Assembly (NCBI RefSeq): GCF_017877355.1
Contig: NZ_JAGIPR010000010.1
Location: 1-64,000 of the forward strand
From: Chryseobacterium jejuense
GTDB taxonomy: Bacteria > Bacteroidota > Bacteroidia > Flavobacteriales > Weeksellaceae
Direction of reading: 5' to 3'
Length of the DNA: 64,000 nucleotides
Below, in pieces: positions 9,032 to 19,058 of this stretch. How positions within the stretch are numbered: the first letter of the stretch is position 1; each line of letters opens with the position of its first letter. Under the pieces are notes generated by a model that worked only from the letters and a program-made list of their open reading frames with translations, made no database searches and had not been told where the DNA came from. The position numbers were made by a program, and so were the translations under genes.

Positions 9032-10300
9032 TTATTTTTCTAAGATCATTGTTACCCCTTGTCCACGAGCCGCACAGATGGAAATAAAGCCTTTTCCGCT
9101 TCCTTTTTCATTCAGGAGTTTGGCTAAGGTAGCTATTACTCTTCCGCCTGTTGCTGCAAAAGGGTGAGCTGCTGCAAGACTGCCACCTTTTACATTAAGT
9201 TTGCTTCGGTCTATTTTTCCAAGGGCTTTTTCCAATCCGAACTGTTTAGCCAGATCATCATTTTCCCAAATCTTAATGGTTGCTAAAACCTGAGCAGCAA
9301 AAGCTTCATGAATTTCGTAATAATCAAAGTCTTCCAGATTCATTCCTGCTTTTTTCAACATTCTTTCAGCTGCAAAAACAGGTGCTAATAATAAATTCTG
9401 TTGGTTTTCTACATATTCTATCCCTGCAAGTTCTGAAAATGTAATGTAAGCCAGAATAGGAAGATTATTGGCTTTTGCCCATTCTTCACTGGCTAATAAA
9501 ACTGCAGAGGCACCATCTGTAAAAGGGGTTGAGTTTCCCGCTGTTAAAGTTCCGTTTTGCTTATCAAAAGCAGGTTTGAGTTGAGAAAGCTTTTCAAGGC
9601 TGGTATCGAGACGCAGATTATTGTCTTTTTCGAGGTTAAAGGCAGGAGTTATCATATCGCCAAAAAATCCTTCATCATATGCTTTGGCCATATTCTGATG
9701 ACTTTTAAATGCCAGTTCATCTTGTTCCTCTCTTGAAATTTTATAATATTTTGCTGTTATTTCGGTGTGTTCTCCCATCACCAGGCCTGTCTTAGGCTCC
9801 TGTCCTTTGTAAGGAATAGGCATCCAGTCCTTCAATTTTGGACTTAACAACTGTTTAAGTTTTCCAAATGCAGATTTCTCTTTATTGGCTTTTAATAGAG
9901 CTTTTCTCAAGCGGGGAGAAGATTCAAAAGGAATGTTACTCATGGCTTCTACACCACAGGCAATACCACTTTTTATTTGTCCAAGCGCAATTTTATTCCC
10001 AATATAAATAGCAGCTTCAATTCCGGTATCACAAGCCTGTTGAAGATCGCAGGCAGGAGTTGCTGGATTCAGGGAAGTGTTCATTACGGTTTCTCTGATG
10101 AGGTTACTCTCAGAAATGTGTTTGATGACGGCACCGCCAGCAACTTCGCCAAGTAATTTACCTTTTAATTGATAACGATCTATCAATCCATTCAGAGCAG
10201 CCAGTAAAAGATCTTGGTTCCCCTTTTCGGAATAGGCGGTATTCATTCTGGCAAATGGGATTCTGTTGTATCCTACAATAGCCACTTTTTTTGTTTCCAT
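9032..10300 (-). CDS. Acetyl-CoA C-acyltransferase (FadI-like thiolase)
   Basis: A thiolase of 422 residues that would cleave 3-ketoacyl-CoA or condense acetyl-CoA. The nucleophile Cys90 lies in CDLQQACDTG. YYEIHEAFAAQ, AAAHPFAATGGR (catalytic His) and CAARGQG complete the active site. The inserted segment LKQLLSPKLKDWMP and overall pattern resemble E. coli FadI. I chose the ATG at 10300, giving METKKVAIVGYNRIPFAR, instead of an upstream in-frame start at 10336 that would overlap the TetR gene. It begins 10 bases after the TetR stop, so the two form an operon, and fatty acid-linked control is a reasonable inference. Confidence 0.9.
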   Translation of the reverse strand: METKKVAIVGYNRIPFARMNTAYSEKGNQDLLLAALNGLIDRYQLKGKLLGEVAGGAVIKHISESNLIRETVMNTSLNPATPACDLQQACDTGIEAAIYIGNKIALGQIKSGIACGVEAMSNIPFESSPRLRKALLKANKEKSAFGKLKQLLSPKLKDWMPIPYKGQEPKTGLVMGEHTEITAKYYKISREEQDELAFKSHQNMAKAYDEGFFGDMITPAFNLEKDNNLRLDTSLEKLSQLKPAFDKQNGTLTAGNSTPFTDGASAVLLASEEWAKANNLPILAYITFSELAGIEYVENQQNLLLAPVFAAERMLKKAGMNLEDFDYYEIHEAFAAQVLATIKIWENDDLAKQFGLEKALGKIDRSKLNVKGGSLAAAHPFAATGGRVIATLAKLLNEKGSGKGFISICAARGQGVTMILEK

Positions 10301-10310
10301 ATTGTACAAT

Positions 10311-10916
10311 TTATGATGGAAGAATTGTGAGTTCATGATCGATCATGTCTTTCACCTTATCTAGCGCTTGATTCAGGAATAGTTCATTATCCATTGTTTT
10401 TGAAAGTAAAATTCCTCCTTCAATAAGCATAATAAATAGAGACGCGTATTCATCAGCATTCACTGAAGTTTTCAATTCGTTATCTTTCTTACCTTGAGTT
10501 ATGACTGCAGATATTTTTTCTGTCCACAACGTAAATGATTTTTGAACATACTGTTTAAGTGCTGGAAAAGAATCGTCAGCTTCTGTGGCCGCATTCATCA
10601 ATGGACAGCCTCCGTTTGAAAAGACAGCGCGCCAGTTTTTTCTGTAAAATGCTATAAAAGCATGCAGTTTATCTGTTGAAGTTGGATACTGGTCTCCAAG
10701 CGAATGACTCATTATTTTACTCAACAATCCGGCATTGTATTTATAGACTTCAATAGCTACCTGGTCCTTATTCTCAAAGTTTCCATAGATACTTCCTTTG
10801 GTAAGTCCCGTGGCCTGGGTGATGTCTGACAGGGATGTAGCATTATAACCTTTGGTATTGAACAAAGTGGCTGTTTTCTCAATGATAAATTGTTTTGTCT
10901 TTTCTGCCTTTGACAT
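10311..10916 (-). CDS. TetR/AcrR family transcriptional regulator
   Basis: 201 residues with an N-terminal helix-turn-helix (about residues 14-55: TLFNTKGYNATSLSDITQ followed by TGLTKGSIYGNF) and a ligand-binding C-terminal domain with Cys in SNGGCPLMNAATEAD, as in TetR_C_6/YxaF-like proteins. It is the first gene of a two-gene operon with the thiolase. A perfect inverted repeat sits 31 bases upstream next to a -7 box, so it most likely represses its own operon. The inducer is unknown; an acyl-CoA is possible given the neighbour. Confidence 0.92.
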   Translation of the reverse strand: MSKAEKTKQFIIEKTATLFNTKGYNATSLSDITQATGLTKGSIYGNFENKDQVAIEVYKYNAGLLSKIMSHSLGDQYPTSTDKLHAFIAFYRKNWRAVFSNGGCPLMNAATEADDSFPALKQYVQKSFTLWTEKISAVITQGKKDNELKTSVNADEYASLFIMLIEGGILLSKTMDNELFLNQALDKVKDMIDHELTILPS

Positions 10917-10937
10917 TTTAAATGCTTAATTAAAATG

Positions 10938-10945
10938 CAAATATA
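10938..10945 (-). promoter_or_regulatory. Candidate -7 box for the TetR-thiolase operon
   Basis: On the minus strand this reads TATATTTG, a perfect TAnnTTTG, 21 bases before the TetR ATG and two bases from the operator palindrome. A repressor bound to the palindrome would block it. Confidence 0.55.
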
Positions 10946-10947
10946 CA

Positions 10948-10971
10948 AAAATATACCAAGTGGTATATTTT
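10948..10971. promoter_or_regulatory. TetR operator: 24-bp perfect palindrome
   Basis: Arms AAAATATACCA and TGGTATATTTT (11 bp, perfect) are separated by AG. Size, symmetry and position directly upstream of a tetR gene and its -7 box are typical of an autoregulatory TetR operator. Confidence 0.8.
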
Positions 10972-11035
10972 ATTTTGAAATTAAGCCTGAATCCTTTTCA
11001 GAACTCAGACTTATTGTATTAGCAGGTATGCTTTT

Positions 11036-11452
11036 TTAAGCTAAAGTCGCATTCAAAGTGATTTCAAAGTTGAATGCTGCACTTACCGGGCATCCTTCTT
11101 CTGCGATCTTGGCATATTTCTGAAATTCTTCTTCAGTAATTCCTGGAACCTTTGCGGTAAGAGTAAGCTCAGATTTTGTAATTTTTCCAATATTTGGATC
11201 AAGGGTGATAACTGAAGTAGTAGTTAATTCTTCAGGGGCGTAACCGGCTTGGGAAAGTTCAGCGCTTAATTTCATTGTAAAGCATCCGGCATGGGCCGCT
11301 GCCAATAATTCTTCAGGATTGGTTCCTACACCATCTGCAAAACGGCTGTTGAAAGAATATTGTGTCTGGTTTAAAGTGGTACTTTGGGTTGTAATATGTC
11401 CTTTTCCTTCTTTAATGGTACCGTTCCAAACGGCAGTTGCGTTACGTCTCAT
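11036..11452 (-). CDS. OsmC family peroxide-detoxifying protein
   Basis: 138 residues covering a full OsmC/Ohr-type domain. The two redox cysteines are Cys57 in AAAHAGCFTM and Cys121 in AEEGCPVSAAF. In characterised members they reduce organic or hydrogen peroxides using a dithiol donor. NPEELLAAAHAGCF is closer to OsmC than to Ohr, but separating the subfamilies needs a tree. Monocistronic; the 11453-11706 gap upstream has no further gene. Confidence 0.9.
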   Translation of the reverse strand: MRRNATAVWNGTIKEGKGHITTQSTTLNQTQYSFNSRFADGVGTNPEELLAAAHAGCFTMKLSAELSQAGYAPEELTTTSVITLDPNIGKITKSELTLTAKVPGITEEEFQKYAKIAEEGCPVSAAFNFEITLNATLA

Positions 11453-11706
11453 ACTATTGGGTTTTGATTAATATTAATTGATGTTGATGTAAAAATTTAT
11501 TTCCTGATTAAAAATTGTTCTGTATAAAGATACGAAAAAGCATTGTTTGAAGCATATTAAATTACATAAGCCGGATTTTATTCTGATATACATACCAAAA
11601 TGAAGTGAAAAAAATAGTCAATATGTTTTTACATTGATATTATTTTATCAAATTTACAAATAATTGTACTGCGAACGATATCTTAACCTTTTTTCAAAAT
11701 GCCTTC

Positions 11707-12585
11707 ATGAACGGACTAGAAAATATTCTTAGAGAAATAACTCCACTATCTCCAGAAGATAGTTTTCTGGTATTTGACAGGATTAAAGAGTCTTTTGATT
11801 TTCCTTACCATTACCATCCGGAGATTGAAATTAACTTCGTATATAAAGGAAAAGGATATCGCAGGATGATTGGAGATCATACGGGGGAGATTGGAGATCT
11901 AGAGCTGGTATTGGTTGGTCCCAATTTACCGCATTGTTGGGCAAATTACAGATGTAAGTACAAAAAGACTCACGAAATTACCATACAGTTTAATCAGGAC
12001 TTTTTTAATCAGGCACTGATGCAGAAAAACATCCTGAAACCTATTAATAATCTGATTAAGGATTCGATTAAAGGAATTTTATTTTCTACGGCAACGGCTG
12101 AAAAACTAAAAGATTCGTTTCTTAACCTTTCTAAGATGAACAGCTTTGAGTCATTTATAGAAATTATGAAGATTCTCAATGAATTAGCTGTTGCAGAGGA
12201 TAAGATACTTTTGTCTTCCTACAGCATCGATTCTGAAACTTTTGATGATAATGATAAGATGAAGGTCATCCATGATTTTGTTCATAAGCATTTTGAAAAT
12301 AAAATAACCCTGGACAATGTAGCTTCATTGGTCAATATGAGTAATGTGACCTTCAACAGATTTATTAAAAAAAGAACGGGAAAAACCTTTATCAATTACC
12401 TTAATGAAATCAGAATAAGCTATGCAGCCCGCTGGCTGATGGAAAAAAACCTTACTGTTTTTGAAATTGCTTTTGAAGCCGGGTTTAATAATATTGCTAA
12501 TTTCAATAAAGTCTTTAAATCTATTAAAAAGACCACTCCAACTGAGTTCAGGGAACAGTTTAAGGGAGTAAAAAAAATTGAATAA
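11707..12585 (+). CDS. AraC family transcriptional regulator with N-terminal cupin
   Basis: 292 residues: an N-terminal sugar-sensor-like cupin (HYHPEIEINFVYKGKG near 36-51) and a C-terminal AraC DNA-binding domain with two helix-turn-helix units (about 190-285; AYAARWLMEK-like and FNNIANFNKVFKSIKKTTP signature). It is co-oriented with and immediately upstream of the N-glycan locus, separated by 377 bases, so it is the best candidate for its regulator. That link is inferred from position only, since no hybrid two-component or ECF/anti-sigma pair is present nearby. Confidence 0.88.
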   Translation: MNGLENILREITPLSPEDSFLVFDRIKESFDFPYHYHPEIEINFVYKGKGYRRMIGDHTGEIGDLELVLVGPNLPHCWANYRCKYKKTHEITIQFNQDFFNQALMQKNILKPINNLIKDSIKGILFSTATAEKLKDSFLNLSKMNSFESFIEIMKILNELAVAEDKILLSSYSIDSETFDDNDKMKVIHDFVHKHFENKITLDNVASLVNMSNVTFNRFIKKRTGKTFINYLNEIRISYAARWLMEKNLTVFEIAFEAGFNNIANFNKVFKSIKKTTPTEFREQFKGVKKIE

Positions 12586-12962
12586 CGTCCTTCTCATTTT
12601 TCTGCTCTATATTCTTTGAGATTTCTATGTCTCTCATTTTACTATCGTATTTAACGTTGAAGAATAGGAGATAATTCCTCTTTTTTTGATTGTTGAAATT
12701 TTATTTTAATTTATTGTTAATTAGTTTATTACATGCTTTTAAATTAATGCGCTGAAAAAATAATATCGTTTTATGATAAAATAGTATTATATCAGACTGG
12801 TTACAAAATTTAGATTTGTTAATGTGAATTAAATCTTAACAAAACTTTAAATAATTTAATACATAAACCGCAAAATATTGCTAAAAAAACAATAATCTTT
12901 TGGGTATTAAAATATAAAGTAATGTCGTTGATTCTCAATTAAATCTAACTAATCTAAACCTT
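12586..12962 (+). other. Intergenic leader of the N-glycan locus
   Basis: No gene seen. A very short stem (AGGA/TCCT) followed by T7 at 12666-12687 may weakly terminate the AraC transcript. The rest is AT-rich. A TAnnTTTG box (TAGATTTG, 12811-12818) is the best promoter candidate and would give a leader of roughly 140 bases before susC, but no -33 TTG is at the right distance. I found no clear inverted repeat for AraC binding. Confidence 0.5.
12811..12818 (+). promoter_or_regulatory. Candidate -7 box for the susC operon
   Basis: TAGATTTG matches TAnnTTTG. It would place transcription start near 12825, leaving a long leader before the ATG at 12963. Confidence 0.35.
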
Positions 12963-15923
12963 ATGAGAAAAGCAGTTATACCGGTTCTATTTGTTTTTTC
13001 CCTTTCTGCTACTGCACAGGAAAAAAAAGCGGCCGACACTACTAAGACAACCGATATTCAGGAGGTCGTAGTCACCTCTTTGGGGATTAAAAAGCAGGCC
13101 CGCGCTTTGACCTATTCCAGCCAGCAAATTGGTGGGGATGAACTGACAGAAGTGAAAACCCCCAATTTTTTAAACTCTATCAGCGGAAAAGTTTCCAATG
13201 TACAGATCAATAGAACTAACGGTGTAGGAAGTTCGGTGAGGGTTTTAATGAGAGGTAATAAATCAGCAAGTAGTAGTCAGCCTCTCTATGTAATAGATGG
13301 TATTCCCATTATTAACAGTGTTGGAAAATCTGCTGAGGCAAGCCAATATTCTACAATGCCAGACGCAGGAGACGTTTTAAGTTCCATCAATCCGGATGAC
13401 ATTGAAAGCATCAACTTCTTAAAAGGAGCTTCCGCTTCCGCACTTTATGGCTCTATTGGGGGAAATGGTGTTATTCTGATTACAACTAAAAAAGGAAAAG
13501 TAGGTAAAAGCTCTATAAGTTACAATACTAGTTTTACAGTAGATCAGGCATATAGTCTTCCTAAATTACAGCATAGTTATCTGTCTTATGACCCCTCAGT
13601 CTCTGGACAAACTCCTGGTGTTTCCAATGAAAGCTGGGGTGCGAAAGGAGCTTCTAAGGATCATCTGAAAGATTTTCTACAAACTGGTACAACATGGGTT
13701 AATAGCCTTTCTTTCCAGTCAGGAACCGAAAAATCAACGAATTATTTCTCGATAGGAAATACCACTAATAAAGGGATTGTTCCTTCTTCGTATTTTGATC
13801 AGTACAATGTCTCCTTTAGAAATTCCAGTAAATATCTGGATGATAAATTAACCTTAGATGCTAATTTTATTGGCTCTTTACAAAACAGTATCAATAGACA
13901 GACTCCTGGTATTTCTTTCTCTCCTTTAGTGAGTTTGTATTGGTTGCCTAGAGGCGTAGACTTTGATCAATATAATAATAGTAACTATTCTTTTATAGAC
14001 AAAAAAAGATTATTACCTGCTCAGAATTGGTGGGCTATAGGATCAGATGGAAAATTTAATGGTAATCCCGCAACACAAAACCCTTATTGGGTCTTAAATA
14101 GAAATAGAGTAACGGTTAATAACAAAAATACATATAGTGCTTTATCGTTGGCATATCAAATCAATCCGTGGTTATCAGCAAGAGTAAGAGGTAACTATAG
14201 CTGGAATATTACTGATAGCCAAAGAGGTGTTTCAGCATATTCAGATCCAAATCTTATAACGAGCAACGGAGAAAATGGAAGATTTCTTCAAAACAAATAC
14301 GAAAACTCTTCTACTTATGGTGATATGTTATTAGTAGGGAGCCCCAAATTAAATGAAGATATTTCATTAGATTTTACAGTAGGTGGAAGTATCAATACTT
14401 CAAGAAGTACAGTAACAGAAATTGATAATGCTTATTTGGCAGCTCCAAATTTGTTTACTGTAAGTAACCTGCAATGGAATGTAAACAGGGGTGTCGGAGA
14501 TGGCTTTCATAATATAATTTATAGTACTAAAAAGCAGATTCAGTCGGTTTTTGCAAGTGCATCTTTGGGATATAAGAATATGTTCTTTGTGGACATGACT
14601 TTTAGAAATGACTGGGATTCCAGTTTGGCTTATACAGGAACCAGTGGATATGATTATGAATCTGTGGGTGCTAATGCTGTATTATCCTCAATCTTTAAAC
14701 TCCCTGAAGCCATTAGCTTTTGGAAAATAAGAGGGTCTTATGCTACTGTAGGGTTAGGATTGCCTGCAAATTTAACAACCGCAACAAATCCATATAATAC
14801 TGCTTATGGATATATTGTTGATGCCGGTCAGATTATATATCCTAAATATTCACTTGTGACGGATCCTGCTTTCAAAGAATTATTTGTAAAGCCGGAGCTC
14901 AATAAAACTTTTGAAGTTGGAACTGAGTTAAGATTGTTTAAAAACCGTTTAAGTTTTGATATCACCTATTACAATTCAAATGCTACTAACCAGCTTTTAC
15001 CTATTACAATTTCTTCTAACTTAGGAGGATTGCCGTCTGGTTCATACTATGTAAATGCTGGAAAGATACAAAATACAGGTTTTGAAGCTTCTCTATCCTA
15101 TAAAATCTTAGATTCAGAAAAATTGGGTTGGACGGCCAGTTTAAATGGTTCTGCAAACAAAAACAAAATTGTAGAATTATTTCCTGATAGATTAAAAGTT
15201 AAAGAAGATTTACTCCTTGCACTTACTGGTGGTGGAGCTTATACAAAACTTAGAGTGGGTGGGTCTTTCGGAGATATCTATGGTATTAAGTTCCTGAGAG
15301 ATGACCAAGGAAGAATTTTAGTAGATGCTGATGGAAAACCTATGGCAGATAAACAGATTGGTTATTTGGGAAATCCGAATCCTAAATTTATGTTAGGGTT
15401 TAATAACTCATTTAATATTGGGAAATTGGGGATCTCTTTTCTTATTGATGGAAAATTTGGAGGCCAGGTTCTGTCTCTTACAGAAAAAGCAAATGATATG
15501 CTTGGGGTAAGCCAGAACAGTGCTTCTGCTAGGGATGCAGGTGGAGTATCTATCCCGAATGCTGTATATGCACCAGGAACACCAAATGCAGGCGCTGCCT
15601 ATACTGGGTTAACAGATGCGCAAGCTTATTATAAAGCGGTAGGAGCAAATCAGGAAGGAGCAGGAATTGATGAAGCCTATATCTATAGCGCAACAACGGT
15701 AAGACTGCGTCAGGCATCTATAGGCTACACTTTTGATATTAAGTCCAGCTATCTAAGGAATGCAACGGTAAGTATAGTAGGAACAAATCTATTTTTCTTT
15801 TATAAAAAAGCACCGTTTGATCCTGAACAGGTTTCAGGAAACACACCTGGTGGTGTAGGAGTGGATTCTTTTGGTATACCTATTACCAGATCTATCGGAT
15901 TATCACTAAAAGCTAACTTCTAA
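12963..15923 (+). CDS. SusC/RagA family TonB-linked outer-membrane transporter
   Basis: 986 residues: signal peptide (to about residue 18), a TonB-box-like stretch with IQEVVVTSLGIKKQARAL, a plug domain (about 55-175, including the LYVIDGIPI and ASALYGSIGGNGVILITTKKG blocks typical of SusC), then a beta-barrel ending in aromatic Phe (SLKANF). The carboxypeptidase-regulatory-like domain that usually precedes the plug is absent. It imports glycans bound by the SusD partner, which follows after 14 bases. With the downstream enzymes, the expected cargo is mannose-rich oligosaccharide. Confidence 0.95.
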   Translation: MRKAVIPVLFVFSLSATAQEKKAADTTKTTDIQEVVVTSLGIKKQARALTYSSQQIGGDELTEVKTPNFLNSISGKVSNVQINRTNGVGSSVRVLMRGNKSASSSQPLYVIDGIPIINSVGKSAEASQYSTMPDAGDVLSSINPDDIESINFLKGASASALYGSIGGNGVILITTKKGKVGKSSISYNTSFTVDQAYSLPKLQHSYLSYDPSVSGQTPGVSNESWGAKGASKDHLKDFLQTGTTWVNSLSFQSGTEKSTNYFSIGNTTNKGIVPSSYFDQYNVSFRNSSKYLDDKLTLDANFIGSLQNSINRQTPGISFSPLVSLYWLPRGVDFDQYNNSNYSFIDKKRLLPAQNWWAIGSDGKFNGNPATQNPYWVLNRNRVTVNNKNTYSALSLAYQINPWLSARVRGNYSWNITDSQRGVSAYSDPNLITSNGENGRFLQNKYENSSTYGDMLLVGSPKLNEDISLDFTVGGSINTSRSTVTEIDNAYLAAPNLFTVSNLQWNVNRGVGDGFHNIIYSTKKQIQSVFASASLGYKNMFFVDMTFRNDWDSSLAYTGTSGYDYESVGANAVLSSIFKLPEAISFWKIRGSYATVGLGLPANLTTATNPYNTAYGYIVDAGQIIYPKYSLVTDPAFKELFVKPELNKTFEVGTELRLFKNRLSFDITYYNSNATNQLLPITISSNLGGLPSGSYYVNAGKIQNTGFEASLSYKILDSEKLGWTASLNGSANKNKIVELFPDRLKVKEDLLLALTGGGAYTKLRVGGSFGDIYGIKFLRDDQGRILVDADGKPMADKQIGYLGNPNPKFMLGFNNSFNIGKLGISFLIDGKFGGQVLSLTEKANDMLGVSQNSASARDAGGVSIPNAVYAPGTPNAGAAYTGLTDAQAYYKAVGANQEGAGIDEAYIYSATTVRLRQASIGYTFDIKSSYLRNATVSIVGTNLFFFYKKAPFDPEQVSGNTPGGVGVDSFGIPITRSIGLSLKANF

Positions 15924-15937
15924 ATTACAATACTACA

Positions 15938-17575
15938 ATGAAAATAATTAATATAAAAACCTATATGCTTGGAATGGCAGTACTTCTTTCTGCCTCCAGT
16001 TGTACCGGAGACTTTGAACAGTTTAATCAAGAGAAAGTTGGAGGTCCGGAAAATTTTTATGCAGACTTTAAGGCAATTGTAGACCCTATGAAAGCCATGC
16101 AAAGAGGTTTTCAGGCAGATTATCAGTTAGGCACCAATCTCAATGCAGATATGTATAGTGGAATGTTTAGTACGGCATCACAATTTAATGGAGGTACCAA
16201 TAATCTTACTTATCTAATGATGGATAACTGGAACAATAGGATCATTTCGAAACAACAAGATACTTTTAATAATTCTATTATCATTGATAACGCTGCAAAA
16301 AACAATTATCCCGGGATAGATTTCACAGCAACTTTTGCAGTTAAAAAAATATTAAAAATTCTTACAGCGGCAAGAGTTTCAGACCGTCATGGACCTGTAG
16401 TATATAGCAAATATGATACCCCCAATGCAAACGGGATTACAGATTTTGATTCTCAGCAGGACGCTTATAACAATTTTATTAATGACCTTACTATTGCCAT
16501 ATCTGATTTGCAAAAAATACAAAATACTGCAGAAACAGAGAGTATAGAAGATAAAAGTGTGATGAAAAAGGCAGATTTAATCTATGGTGGAGATATTGCC
16601 AAATGGACAAAATTAGCCAACTCTCTTAAGCTGAGATTTGCTTTGCGTATGAGTTATGCTGATCCCGCAAAATCAAAAAAATACGCAGAGGAGGCCCTTG
16701 CTTCACCTGTAGGATTAATCTCTGATAATACAGACAATGCATTGATTAGTGTAGGACAGCATGAATTAAGTTTTATTGTCTATTCGTATGGTGATTGTTA
16801 TATAGGAGCTCCAATAATGGCTTATATGAATGGTTTCAAAGATCCCAGACTTTCTGCGTATGCTAATCCTGCAACAGATCCTGCAACTTTTGTAGGAGGT
16901 AAACCACAATATATAGGAATACGTCAAGGAATTGATTTAATCAATGGGAAACCGACTTATGGAGGCTATTCCCAACCTGCAGCAAGAGCTGCCAGTGGAG
17001 ATTATTTCTCCGGGACTGATGGAAAGTTCAAATTATTTACTGCTGCTGAAACTTGGTTTTTAAAAGCTGAAGCGGCTTTGAGAGGCTACTCAGGCGCAGG
17101 GGATGCACAGGCTAATTACCAAGCAGGTATCACTCAATCTTTTGGAGAATGGGGAAAAAGTTCTGATGTAGCTAATTATCTTGCCGATAATGTTTCAACA
17201 GAAGCTCCTTATATTGATCCTAAAAATGCAGCCAATAATATCCTTGCCGGAGACTCTCAGTTAAGTACCATTACAATTGCTTGGAACAACAGTGATTCTA
17301 ACGAAAAGAAACTTGAAAGAATCATCACTCAAAAATGGTTAGCTCTTTACCCGGATGGTCCTGAAGCATGGGCTGAACAAAGAAGAACAGGCTACCCAGT
17401 TTTGTTCAAAGTCAGAAAAAATGATAGTGGAGGATTAATTGATACCAATCAGATGATCAGAAGAATTCCGTTCACAAATGATACAAAAAATTCGACTTTT
17501 AATTACGCACAGGCAGTTCAGCAATTAGGCGGCCCGGATAACGGAGCTACCAAGTTATGGTGGGATAAGAAATAA
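15938..17575 (+). CDS. SusD/RagB family glycan-binding lipoprotein
   Basis: 545 residues with lipobox SASSC (Cys22). The acidic residues soon after the Cys (TGDFEQ) fit a surface-export signal. It is of the SusD-like_2 type: an alpha-helical TPR scaffold with AAETWFLKAEAALRGY and the late QKWLALYPDGPEAWAEQRRTG block. It would cap the SusC barrel and bind glycan at the cell surface. It is translated directly behind susC. Binding preference cannot be read from the sequence; high-mannose glycan is inferred from the operon. Confidence 0.94.
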   Translation: MKIINIKTYMLGMAVLLSASSCTGDFEQFNQEKVGGPENFYADFKAIVDPMKAMQRGFQADYQLGTNLNADMYSGMFSTASQFNGGTNNLTYLMMDNWNNRIISKQQDTFNNSIIIDNAAKNNYPGIDFTATFAVKKILKILTAARVSDRHGPVVYSKYDTPNANGITDFDSQQDAYNNFINDLTIAISDLQKIQNTAETESIEDKSVMKKADLIYGGDIAKWTKLANSLKLRFALRMSYADPAKSKKYAEEALASPVGLISDNTDNALISVGQHELSFIVYSYGDCYIGAPIMAYMNGFKDPRLSAYANPATDPATFVGGKPQYIGIRQGIDLINGKPTYGGYSQPAARAASGDYFSGTDGKFKLFTAAETWFLKAEAALRGYSGAGDAQANYQAGITQSFGEWGKSSDVANYLADNVSTEAPYIDPKNAANNILAGDSQLSTITIAWNNSDSNEKKLERIITQKWLALYPDGPEAWAEQRRTGYPVLFKVRKNDSGGLIDTNQMIRRIPFTNDTKNSTFNYAQAVQQLGGPDNGATKLWWDKK

Positions 17576-17726
17576 TCAAATCACTTCAAAAATACAGAGA
17601 CATCTCATAAAGGATAATCATTCGGGCAGGAGATAGGCGTAGGATCTCCAAAAAAATTATAGTTTCGTTTTTTAGCCGGAATGAACCTTGAGATGTTCTC
17701 TTTTCTTTAGAATCTTATTTTTAAAT

Positions 17727-19025
17727 ATGGGAAAAAACAACTCCGGAACCCGTCGGATTCAGCCTATTCTCTGGATATCCACATTATATTTTGCAATGGG
17801 TGTGCCCTTTGTAACCATTAATGCGGTTTCAGGAATTATGTATAAAGACATGGGTGTTTCGGATTCACAGATCACATTCTGGACAGCTCTTATTATGTTT
17901 TCATGGACATTGAAGCCACTTTGGAGCCCTTTTCTGGAGATCTATAAAACCAAAAAATTCTTTGTTGTTGCTACCCAGTTTGCCATAGGAATTTTATTTG
18001 CTTTAGTTGCATTAAGTCTGCCTCTGCACGACTTTTTCAAATATAGCATTGCTCTTTTTGCAGTAGTTGCGTTTTGTGGAGCAACCCATGATGTAGTAGC
18101 GGACGGAACCTATATTGGTTTTCTTAGTAATAAAGAACAAGCCAGATATATTGGCTGGCAGGGAGCTTTTTATAACCTTGCCAAGATTATCAGCAGTGGA
18201 GCCTTAGTCTATGTTGCTGGAGTGTTGGAAAAAACAAAAGGCGTTACCAATGCCTGGATGATGATTATGGTGATCTATGCATTATTATTTTTTGCATTAG
18301 CGATGTATCACTATTTCATTCTGCCAAAAGAAAACAAAGAAGAACAAAAAGATGCAAAAACGGCAGGAAATGTCCGTAAAGAATTGTTGGAGGTCATTAC
18401 TTCTTTCTTTACCAAAAAGAAAATCCTGTGGTGTATTTTGTTCATTATTTTGTACCGCTTTGCAGAAGGTTTTGCAATCAAAATTGCCCCTTTGTTTTTT
18501 AAAGCACCAAGAACTTCAGGAGGGTTAGGATTATCAACATCAGATATCGGGCTTATCTATGGAACTTACGGTTCTGCAGCATTCATCCTGGGATCTGTTT
18601 TGGCTGGATATTTTATTTCAGCCCGCGGATTGAAAAAATCATTGATATGGTTGTGCTGTGCATTCAATATCCCATTTGTGGTATATGCACTACTGGCTTA
18701 TTATCAGCCTATTGATCTTTTACCCGTAGGAATTGCTGTTGTAGTAGAATACTTCGGTTACGGATTCGGTTTTGTAGGGTTAATGCTTTATATGATGCAG
18801 CAGATTGCTCCCGGAAAACATAAAACAGCTCATTATGCCTTCGCTACAGGAATTATGAACCTTGGAGTGATGATTCCGGGGATGTTCAGTGGAATGATTA
18901 GTGACTGGATCGGATATAAAATGTTCTTTATCTGGGTGCTGATTGCTACCATTCCGGCATTCCTTGTAACCTTGTTTGTTCCTTTCCCTTATTCAGAAAA
19001 TCAGAAAGAAGAACCAATCAATTAA
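17727..19025 (+). CDS. MFS transporter, AmpG-like, of the N-glycan locus
   Basis: 432 residues from the ATG at 17727 (MGKNNSGTRR); an in-frame start at 17688 adds 13 hydrophobic residues and is less likely. About twelve membrane helices are readable, including SALYFAMGVPFV-like helix 1 and the loop WSPFLEIYKTKKFF, resembling AmpG/SLC33-type permeases. Its place between susD and a cytoplasmic GH130 phosphorylase suggests it brings Man-GlcNAc or short manno-oligosaccharide across the inner membrane. The substrate is inferred from context. Confidence 0.86.
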   Translation: MGKNNSGTRRIQPILWISTLYFAMGVPFVTINAVSGIMYKDMGVSDSQITFWTALIMFSWTLKPLWSPFLEIYKTKKFFVVATQFAIGILFALVALSLPLHDFFKYSIALFAVVAFCGATHDVVADGTYIGFLSNKEQARYIGWQGAFYNLAKIISSGALVYVAGVLEKTKGVTNAWMMIMVIYALLFFALAMYHYFILPKENKEEQKDAKTAGNVRKELLEVITSFFTKKKILWCILFIILYRFAEGFAIKIAPLFFKAPRTSGGLGLSTSDIGLIYGTYGSAAFILGSVLAGYFISARGLKKSLIWLCCAFNIPFVVYALLAYYQPIDLLPVGIAVVVEYFGYGFGFVGLMLYMMQQIAPGKHKTAHYAFATGIMNLGVMIPGMFSGMISDWIGYKMFFIWVLIATIPAFLVTLFVPFPYSENQKEEPIN

Positions 19026-19058
19026 TAAACAAATTTTAAATAAAAGTAAAAATACTTT

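Noticed and set aside
12586..12962. Riboswitch or structured leader before susC
   Set aside because: Sequence is AT-rich with no conserved aptamer pattern or strong stem.
17629..17649. Terminator between susD and the MFS gene (GGAGAT/ATCTCC)
   Set aside because: Only 6 bp of stem, a long loop and followed by A rather than T, so unlikely to stop transcription.
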